This document shows positions 54,408-64,000 of a DNA stretch of 64,000 nucleotides, one piece after another (the stretch's first letter is position 1; each line of letters starts with the position of its first letter). Where the stretch lies: NCBI GenBank assembly GCA_027603945.1, contig JADIIU010000010.1, positions 1 to 64,000 on the forward strand, written 5' to 3'. The position numbers and the translations under genes were made by a program. The notes below the pieces were generated by a model. The model was not told the origin of the DNA, made no database searches, and saw only the letters and a list, made by a program, of their open reading frames with translations. The DNA comes from Terramyces sp. JEL0728. Its lineage: Eukaryota; Chytridiomycota; Chytridiomycetes; Rhizophydiales; Terramycetaceae.

Positions 54408-57400
54408 TTAGATGCTCTCAAAATCGTGTATATCGCCAGAGTACTTTCTCCCAGAGAGCAAGTCTGGCTGACCGTCCTTTTCTGCTGGTCTTTGAATAAC
54501 TTTTGCTTGAGAAGCTAGCGTATGCGCACTGGCTAAACGTTTAAAAACATCCGCCCCTCCTAAACCGCCCAGCTCTGTTCTTTTTCTTGTCTTCGGTTCG
54601 TCATCGAGAGAATCACTTTTGGCCAGACTATTGGCACTATCGCAGCGAGATTCTTTCATAAATTCAATTGGCTCTTCCTTTTGAAACAAACTGTTCAGTT
54701 TTGGGATAACCCTGCTGAATGTAGACATCTCCTTTTTTGGTGATTGCGACCTATCCTTTATGACAACTGGTGAGACTATTATATCCCTGCTTGCGATCAG
54801 AGGTCTGCCCCGGAATGATCCAGTATCGCTCGCGTCTTGTGTAGTTGTGGATAGCGATATTGGTTTGACACCAGCTTTTCGTAACGGGGAGGGAATTCTG
54901 AATATTGGGTTGCTGGAGGCAGTTTCATCGATAAAGTTAGAATTGCCAAAGCTCAGTTTTTGCGAAATAGGATTGCTATTTGGAACCAGAGGTTTTGAAG
55001 ATATTGGTCTTTGAAGAGTGTCCTCCTTCTGGAGTGCTTCTTTGATATTCACTTCTTCAACAACTGTGGAATTGCTAACGTCCCCCTGGTCTGTATACAT
55101 ATTAGATTGATCTTCTAGGGATTGAATCACCGGAACAAATAATGTTTGTTTCGAGTCCTCTGCTTGCATTCGTTCATCCAGCATCGATTCTTGGATTTCC
55201 TGAATTTTCTGGCGCAAATTGGAAATCGCATTCTCTTTTTCCGTGATATCTTCCATATATTCTTCTTCCAAAGTACGAAGGTTAACCAAGTCCTCCAAGA
55301 AATAAGTAGTTGCAGATTCCAATTCAAGTCTGTCAAGGGATTTAACAAGATTCAACGCATTGTCCCAACTTAGCTCCACAATCGAAGAAGGATCTGCCAA
55401 TTCCACAGGAACGGAATCCCCATCCAGTATCCCACTGTTTCTTCGCAAGTTATCTTCAAGCGAAACCATTTGGTTGTCAATACTAGTGATTTCAATATCT
55501 ATCGCTTGTACTCTTTCGTCCATATACTGAGGGGATTTGTCGTCGAGGAACCCTGTTGCTTCATAATGTGCCTGCACGACCCTTGATCTTTCGGCGATTA
55601 GCTCTTTCTGTTCGCCAATCAGTCTGTTTCTGCACTGCTGTAGTTTTTGCAGCGTCTTTTGAGTCTTTCGACAGTTTACAGTGGCAGCAAGTTCCTTGTC
55701 AATCATTTGCTTTTTGAATTGGGCATGAATTTCCACAGATGGATGCACTTCAGTAAATTTCTCAGAGATAGAGAGCCTTACTGGGGAGTTTACACTTGCA
55801 AGTGCTTCATTCATAGAGCCTGCGAATCCAATCTTTCGGCCTGGTCTATTGTGTGTAGGGGAAGCAAATCCTGATGCAGCCGTGGATTTGAAAATTTTAT
55901 TGGGGGTTGCTGAGCGCTTCAACAATGACATTACTTTTTGTAATTTGTTTTGTGTCTTGTTAAATTCTTCTGTTCGCTTCTTTAGCATTTGCCGTTGAAG
56001 TTGGTTGCTTTTCTCCAATCTTTTTGCAGTATCGACTGCATTCTTTTCTTTTCGGCGCAACTTTGAAATTTCTCTAAGGCTTGCTGTTTGAGAATCCCGG
56101 TGCTTTTGGTTCTGTATCCGCAAATCCTGTAGCATTCTCATTTTTTCAGCTAGTTGTTAAACACCAGCTACCTTTAAGGGAAGAAATTGTAGCTTGCAGC
56201 TCCTTGGTGAGCATATCATTTCTGGATTTGCTATTCGATTGCATTCGTGAATTCTCTCCCATTTTCCTCTTATATACATCAATCTGCGAGTCCAATCTTT
56301 TCTTTTCTTCGTCAAACCTTGTCTTGGCTGCATTTCGCTGCTGTGCTGATCCAGAACTAGTCCCAAATTTGTTCAGCGCCATATCTCTTTCTTTTTGTAT
56401 TTGGGAAAGTTGGTTTTGAAGAATTTTCAGTTTCGATTCATAGGCTTTTTGCATAACTTCATATTCGGTGTCTCTCTTTTGAATTCGCTCAACTAGGGCT
56501 TCATGCTGGGCAATATCGTTTTGGATTTTGTTGATAATAAGATACACATCAGGATCATCTCCTTCGTGGTTCTGCTCCATTTGACTATCTTCATCCGCAG
56601 CAAACGAGCTGCTGAAAGTTTCCTAAATTAGCTGAATTTACTTTTGATTGCATTTCTTTTAGCTCTTTCAGTGGGTTGTTGACCGCGTCCCTAAATTCAA
56701 TATTTTCTCTCAAAGCCTTCATGACTTCACGTTCTCTGGAGAAATCGGATATCTCCTTATCCTCTGTGTCAAGTTGATCAACACGGGCAATCAACGGCTT
56801 TTTTGGAATATTGAACGATTCAATGTCATTCTCGGACCATGCAGCTTTTGGTTTGACGGATTTACTGCCAAGTTTCGACATTGCTTCGTTTTGCCATGCA
56901 AGCCGGTCTTCACATTCAGACAATTGGTATTTTAATTTCGCAATGGTGGCAGTGTAGTCTTGAATTAAGCGAGAGTAATCATCGCTAGTCTCGTTTTCGC
57001 CATTTGGCACCGGAGAAGGATCCCTAGATCTTCGCTGTTTTTTCTTTGGCGCATCTGTGTTTTGCTGATACCAATTGTTGTATTCCTCAGTGGTCTCGCA
57101 TGATTCATTCGCAGCATTCTTTAGCCCTTGACTAGCAGACTTTGCTAGATTTAGTGCGTGGCATTTTCCAGCTACAGCAAGGTCTCTGTCGGTGGATAAC
57201 TCTAGGTTTTCTTTTGAAAGCTGTTTAATTTTGTCAGTTAAGCGGGCTGCAATAAATTGAAATTTTTCTAATTGGAAAAGGTAGTTGGTAGAATTGACTT
57301 TTAACATATCAATTTCAGATAGGAAATCTCGTTCTCTTCTTTGGCGATAGTTATGTTCTCTTTCGCTTAAATGCTTGAGATTTTCTTGTGGGTTTACCAA

Positions 57401-58680
57401 ATCTTCAACAACTACATTTGAAAGTCCTCCAGCCCTAATCAGAGCAATTTCTGTGCGCAATTGCGATATGGTTGCACGCAGCGCCTTAATTTCCCGTTGA
57501 GCTTCTCCACCAGAACTTCCTGCCCAGTCTTGGTTAACCGCAACTTTATTCTTGATATTTCTCGCTCTATTTGCGTAGTGAAGAGTGTTGACTGTTTCTC
57601 CGTAGTTCAAATCGCTAGGACTGACGCACGCCAACATCAAGGTCTGGCTGTTTCCTCCTAAACTGTCTTGCAACATCCTTGTCAGTTTCGAATCTCTATA
57701 AGGAACGTGTCCAGTTTTTCTACTTTCGTCTCCAAGCGCTGAAATCACATTTCCAAGAGCTAGCAGCCCCTGATTGATTGAAATCCCCTCCTTTTTGCGA
57801 TCGCCTTCGGCATTTGTGCGTTTTAATCGTTCTGAACCAGCAAGATCAACAAAATGAAATTTGGAAAGCAAAATCTGATTTAGGGCTGATCCCTCTTCCA
57901 TGCCTCCAGCTATCACTTGCTTTAAAGTCACAGTAAAAATTGCATGAGATCTAGAGGAGGAGGCATTCATATCCGTCGAGCCAGTTGTTCGACACAGTGT
58001 TCCTCGCTGTAACACACTAGGTTAGCTAAACTTACTTTAGCAGTTCTTCCGTAGACGTGACAGCTTCTTCGGAAAGGTTCTGCCAGACTATCTTCCCCGT
58101 CCCGTCTTCTCTAATTGTAGGGCCACTTGGTGCAGACCTTGGTCTACTGTGTAGGAGGTCAATTAATTCTTCGTTATACAGCTCCATAAATGATACAGTC
58201 ACTGTTGCTTCATAGGCGGGATTTTCATTCTTTATCTTATTAATATACGCAAAAATAGCGTTGATTGCTCTTGGAACGATCCCCTGATTAGCAGGATCGC
58301 CGGCTGAATTAATCCCTTCTAGTCCAATACCCATTGAATATGTTTTGCCAGATCCAGTCTTTGTTAGCGTAAAGTACCTGTCCATATGCCAATATCGTGG
58401 CATTAAATCCTTCCAAAAATCGCTGAACGAGCTGATAAACACTTTGATCAAATAGAAACTCTTGCGATGTAGATTCATCAAACAGGTAATCAAAGGTGAA
58501 TGATTTTTGAGTAAAAGCATACACGGTATCTGTCCCTACACCACAACCTGGTCCTCCGCCAACAACAATCTGTTGAGTTCCTGGAATAATCTCCACGCAC
58601 TCGGAGGAATTTGCTAACAGTTCTTTTGCGGCCATGGGCCTTACCCTTACCGCTACTTTTACTGAAGTTGTCGCCGACAT
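54408..58680 (-). CDS. Kinesin-4 family motor (chromokinesin / KIF21 / KIF27 type)
   Basis: Introns 58359-58377, 58017-58035, 56623-56641 and 56150-56171 give 1397 residues. N-terminal motor at 1-350: [11 protein letters not shown]-loop [14 protein letters not shown] (restored by the first intron), switch [12 protein letters not shown], switch [16 protein letters not shown], neck RARNIKNK. Motor details ([38 protein letters not shown]) are kinesin-4. Residues 360-1050 are coiled coil. The tail is Ser-rich. Members bind chromosomes or control microtubule length in spindles and cilia. The subgroup cannot be fixed by eye; no WD repeats, so not KIF21. The stop overlaps AATAAA. Confidence 0.93.
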
Positions 58681-58880
58681 TTTTCTGTGTTGGTGTTAAA
58701 TTTGTTTTTAGATTCAGAAAAATCCGTGCAATTATCTCGTTTACTTTAATGCATGAAAGTTTTGTATTCAAAGCAAGAGTAAGCCTGCAACCATTCTGCC
58801 AATAATTATGCGTTTAGTTCATCTTGTCCAGATCTTCGTACGAGTACAAACTGCAAAACCATTTTATTTACTGTAGGCAT

Positions 58881-60120
58881 CTATATGCTAAATCTATTTA
58901 GTGTGGACTCTTTGGCTGCACCTGTCAATCCGCCTTTTGCGTCTCGCACGATATCCTTCAATCCGTAGAAATAATCATTCATCAGCATCTTGGCCATGTA
59001 TAAAGTGATGAGATTCACAGTGATCTGTACTAGAACTACAGTTAGAATGGCTTACCAAAAGAAGTCATCCAAATGATCGTAGGTTTGAATGTGGTAGAGT
59101 ATGGGCCGTAAGCAATGATTAAAACCGCGCTTAGCCAGATAATATTCAGACAGCCAATCACGATAAAGGCGAATGTGAGGCTTCTAATAGCTTTCGTTAC
59201 GGAAAAATATCCAAGGATGTGATACAACACAGCGAGCAACAATATTATTCCACAGGCAAACTTTTCAACCGTGCTTGTATCAGCATTTTTCAGGTAGTAA
59301 GAGATGCTAAACTGCAGCAACAAGCCTAGAAAAAAGTACGAGTTTAGTTTCAGTAGCAGAATGAAAATCTGATATTTTTGGAATATTTCTAGGTCAGTTT
59401 GATTGCTACTTTTCTTGTGGAGATCCGCACCTTGTTTTATAAACTCATCCCATCCATAAGACTGGTATACCTGCAGGCAAATGTAGAGGCCGACCAGACA
59501 ACTCAGCATCATGATTACTGAGACAACAATCTGATAAGTGTAAGTGGTATCAAAGATGTGAAGATTGTCTTGTATCCTATCAGCAACAAATGTCAAGTTT
59601 TGTTGGATTGAAGCATTTGACCAGTTTGAAGGGTGGTTTAGCGCGCTGAAAAAGCAAGAATTATCCAGCGCTTTCAGCTGTGGAATCATTTCGTTCAAAG
59701 TCTTTTTGTCTTGGACTATCTCTGTATATTGAATCGCACAGTTTTTGAGATTTCTGATTTGATAGAACTGGATAAAGGAATAAATAACTGTCATGATGTT
59801 AAACACGGTGATTGCTACGACTGATATTAAACCAAAGTACCTTGAATGGGATTTCTTTGTATGTTTGCGTCAACCGCCCCAATAAGTTGGAATATCAGTC
59901 CCACTATGAACAGGGCAAAGTAAGTCAAAATCATCGGCGATGCTCCAGCATATTCTACGGTGAAATATCAAGTACGTTGTTGGAATGTTAAAGTCAAAAA
60001 ATCCGATATGTTTTTTATAATTACAGACTCCAGGATGGACACAATGACGCAAATCAATATTGACAGGATGGTATTATAAAAGGGCCAATTCGATTTCCCT
60101 CGTATCTTGAGAGAGTCCAT
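58881..60120 (-). CDS. UPF0658 Golgi-type multi-pass membrane protein
   Basis: Introns 59955-59975, 59821-59840 and 59036-59055 give 392 residues. About seven membrane segments: NTILSILICVIVSILESV, ILTYFALFIVGLIFQLIG, VVAITVFNIMTVIYSFIQF, YQIVVSVIMMLSCLVGLYI, then four more. The pattern NPIQVVAITVFN with QFYQIRNL recalls the fungal UPF0658 family described as Golgi membrane proteins. Function unknown. Two Asn sites (NWSNASIQQNLTF) in the loop at about 145 could be glycosylated. Confidence 0.7.
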
Positions 60121-60256
60121 TGTTAATTAAAACCCAATCCCAGTTTTATTGCCATTGGCGCCTCATTGATGCGTTTCAAACTCTACACGCCAACAAAGCC
60201 TTCAAAACCCTGTGTTCGCGCTTGATACGCTTCACAGTAATTCGCATGACGCTATT

Positions 60257-61139
<883 letters not shown>

Positions 61140-61167
61140 ATTTTTTTTTGTTTTTTGAAAAACTGGA
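61140..61167. promoter_or_regulatory. 28-nt divergent start region, TRM8 / DBP7
   Basis: Only 28 nt, mostly a T tract, separate the two divergent start codons. Transcription start sites must lie here or inside the opposite genes. Confidence 0.5.
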
Positions 61168-63502
61168 ATGGATTTGCAGTTGAATTTCGACCTAAATGAT
61201 AAACCAACCAACAATATTAATGTGACTACTGTTCTGAATACTCTTAAAAAAGGAAATTGGAGAAAGAGGAGAACAGACGCAAAACGGATAGTTGGGAAAA
61301 AAACTGGAGGACCTTCAACGCAGACAAATCCTAGTCAAGCTGCTCAGCAACCTTTTAAGAGAAAGACTCCGACTGGACCACCCCGCGAGGAAGTTAAACC
61401 AGGATTTTCTTCATCAATCTTTACAGCAAACCCAGATTTACCCGTCCGTCAGAAAAAACCAGCAGTAAATGAAAAAGTTACAGCCCCTGCTGTAGATTTG
61501 AAGGAAACGGAAAAGACAGAAATGAAAGAGCAGGTGTCCCAACCTGAATGCAATTCTGATTTTGGTAGGCTAGGATTGCACACCTTGCTGGTGAATCACT
61601 TGAAGAAGCTTAATATAACCACAGCGACTCAAATTCAGCAGAGTTCTATTCCAAAACTAAGAAATGAATTTAGCAAGGATATCATCATTCAAGCACAAAC
61701 TGGTAATATCTAGATAATATGATAGGCTCGGGCAAAACCTTTTCGTTCCTGCTACCAATAGTAAATCAGCTTTTGATTGCCGCTTCGGAACTGGAAAACG
61801 TTCATGGTCCTGAATTCTTTACTCGTGCTACAGGATCATTTGCAATCATCCTAGCTCCTACTCGAGAATTAGCACAACAGATTGCAAATGTGCTGGAATC
61901 ATTATTGAAATATACAATTAGCACATCAGAATTTGGTAAATCATTTAAACACTGGATTGTTTCTGGTATACTTGTTGGTGGGGAAAGCAAGAAATCCGAA
62001 AAAGCAAGACTAAGAAAGGGGATAAATGTGCTTGTTGCTACACCTGGTAGATTGTTAGATCATTTAAGAACTACCGAATCATTTATTACAGGAAATTTGC
62101 GATGGCTGGTGTTGGATGAAGCGGACAACTTGTTGCATCTAGGATTTGAAGAAACCCTACGTGATATATTAAGAATATTGAACGAAAAGGGCAGGGCGGC
62201 TATAGAAAATGGAGGTCGAGCCAAAATCAAATACCTGCCATTCGAAAGACAGACTGTTCTTTGCTCAGCTACAATTGAAGGAGGAGTGCAAAAGCTCGCT
62301 GAAGAGTCGTTAAGAGACCCGGTATTCATCAAAGCAGAAACCAAAGAAGCAAATTCTTCAGATAAAGAAGAAAAGGAATCTTCAATTTCGATTCCGAAAC
62401 AATTGGGACAGCTGTATGTTCTGTCACCTGCCAAATTACGTCTTGTGAACATGATTGGTTTGATTAGAAAGGTATTCACAGTTTAATCTAGGTTACCAAT
62501 TCCGGAAAAGTTCCAAGGAAAATTATAGTTTTCTTGGCAACTGGCGACTCTGTTGACTGGCACTTTGATATCCTGGCCAGAATTGCTGAAATGCAAAATT
62601 CTGAAAATGATGATCAAGATTTTGAGTTTGATCCTGAAGCCGAGACCAAACCTGTCGAATACAATGACTTGCCAAAATTGCGTGCTGGTTATGATGCTAA
62701 ACACTTGCCCAATTGCAAGCTGTTCAAATTACACGGTTCAATGCAGCAATCTGAAAGACACGCAGTTTACACTGGATATTCCCCGTCTTCAAACTATACA
62801 AAAATTCTACTTTGTACTGATGTTGCAGCCCGTGGTTTAGATTTGCCAGATGTATCTGATATTATCCAATATGATCCACCTGCTGATGTTCGTGATTATA
62901 TTCACCGTATTGGAAGAACAGCCCGTTTAGGCAAAGAAGGTCAGGCATTTATATTTTTATTGCCAAGTGAAGCAGAGTACCTGGATTTATTGGAAGACTA
63001 CAACTGTCACGTTACTGAAGAGCCAATGATTCCACTCTTGGAAATGCTGACACCTCTAGCAAATTCAAAAAAGACAAAACATCAAAAACACTCCTTCCAC
63101 GAAATAGCTGCAACTGACGTACATATGGAATACGAACGGTTTGTGCAATCAACTCAACCAGTAAGTACTTGCTTATTTTAGAATCTGATTCATGCACAAA
63201 AGGCATTCTCCTCGCACATTCGAGCATATACAACCCATATCGCATCGGAAAAACACATTTTTCATATTCGTAAACTGCATTTAGGCCATTTGGCAAAATC
63301 TTTCTGTCTTCGCGAAGCACCACAGCAACTGCAGTCGAAACTGGGCAACCTGGCCAAGACCCTGCACGAAAATGATCTAGCTAGTGGTGGTGGCATCACT
63401 GCCAGCTCGATGAAGCGCAAAGCAAACCAAATGGCAAAGAATGCAATGGTCAGTGAATTTGCTGACGGCAACATTGCTCAATTAATGAAGAAAAGAAAAT
63501 AA
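61168..63502 (+). CDS. DBP7: DEAD-box RNA helicase DBP7 / DDX31
   Basis: Introns 61703-61725 (23 nt), 62472-62491 and 63161-63181 give 756 residues, close to yeast Dbp7 (742). The basic N-terminus contains [14 protein letters not shown], as in Dbp7. Q motif [10 protein letters not shown], motif [12 protein letters not shown] (restored by intron 1), Ia APTRELAQQ, Ib [77 protein letters not shown] long acidic insert follows motif IV, typical of this family. The C-terminal [17 protein letters not shown] and [18 protein letters not shown] match. Needed for 60S ribosomal subunit assembly. Confidence 0.94.
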
Positions 63503-63586
63503 ATTCTAATTTAACCGTTGAAATCTCGTTTAACCAATCTTTTTAGCAATTTAATTTGGTTATGCCTAAAACTAACTTTCCTTTTC

Positions 63587-64000
63587 ATGTCGTCATCTGG
63601 ATTGCATGGCCAAAAGCGAGAACACCAAACGGAAGAGCAAAAGCGACAGAAATTTGAAGCTGAAAAGGAAAAAATCAAAGAGTATTGCGGGCTGGATACA
63701 CTACTATTCAACAATGTATCCACCATTAACTATAGAGAAAAGAAAACAATCACAGTAGGGATGCACTACTAGAAACAACTAAAATGTTGTCAACCAACCC
63801 TGAATACTACACTGTATGGAATTACCGTAGAGAGATACTGGCTTCAATGTTGCCGACACTGGATCAAGAAGGGCAGCAAGAGACCTTGAAGCAAGATTTG
63901 TCACTATTAGACGCTCTACTCCTCAGGGCACCTAAATCCTACTGGGTGTGGAATCATAGAAGGTGGGTCCTGGAAAATATGCCAACCAAGCAATACGATA
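63587..64000 (+). CDS. BET4: Rab geranylgeranyltransferase alpha subunit (BET4), 5' part
   Basis: The gene runs off the right edge. One 20-nt intron (63716-63735) joins MSSSGLHGQKREHQTEEQK to the second exon; about 131 residues are visible. Protein prenyltransferase alpha repeats are clear: YYTVWNYRREIL and SYWVWNHRRWVLE. The N-terminal GLHGQKR and KYGLD-like stretch (KEYCGLDTLLFNNR) fits RabGGTA rather than farnesyltransferase alpha. It attaches geranylgeranyl groups to Rab GTPases with BET2 and REP. Confidence 0.9.

Overview
The window is eukaryotic nuclear DNA, AT-rich and very compact, carrying about 38 protein genes on both strands. Most look like one long reading frame chopped into pieces. 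Every break I could resolve (about 85) is a spliceosomal intron of only 19-23 nt, with GTA at the 5' end and a TTRAY/CTAAY branch-like motif placed 2-3 nt before the final AG. After removing them, families known to be conserved are restored in frame. The gene set (NTE1, VFA1, UPF0658, SIZ/PIAS, WDR75/UTP17, DBP7) points to the fungal side of the opisthokonts. A probable FUZ-like ciliary gene suggests an early-diverging, probably flagellated lineage (chytrid, blastocladiomycete, aphelid or Rozella-like). I cannot name the species.

Layout. 0.2-6 kb: FUZ-like protein and the lysophospholipase NTE1. 6-10.6 kb: two secreted proteins (Cu/Zn superoxide dismutase and an exordium/zincin-like protein), a ubiquitin hydrolase, a small unknown and TFIIH subunit TFB4. 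10.6-16.1 kb: two tandem copies (A, B) of a large uncharacterised family whose third copy (C) lies inverted at 28.7-31.1 kb; all three share an almost identical ~840-nt core. 16.2-24.2 kb: a TatD nuclease, an IGHMBP2/Hcs1 helicase, a fused oligopeptidase B-M13 metallopeptidase and a small secreted protein. 24.2-28.5 kb: two adjacent SP-RING SUMO ligases. 31-32.3 kb: two small unknowns and a 15-bp perfect hairpin. 32.4-37.4 kb: a half-size ABCA transporter and three tandem MSP-domain genes. 37.5-45.3 kb: VWA8, VFA1, branched-chain aminotransferase, an AT-rich tandem repeat, a membrane protein and EMC8/9. 45.4-64 kb: WDR75/UTP17, an FCHO/Syp1 muniscin, 6-phosphogluconolactonase, an unknown helical protein, a sphingomyelinase-like enzyme, a kinesin-4, UPF0658, the TRM8 tRNA methyltransferase, DBP7 and the start of BET4.

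There is no operon or mobile-element logic. Neighbours are mostly housekeeping genes packed tightly: start codons of divergent genes lie 23, 28 and 47 nt apart, one convergent pair has stop codons only 6 nt apart, and many stop codons sit inside an AATAAA polyadenylation signal. The points of most interest are the uniform minimal introns, the S9-M13 fused protease, the patchy gene conversion in the A/B/C family, and a shared N-terminal motif in three secreted proteins.
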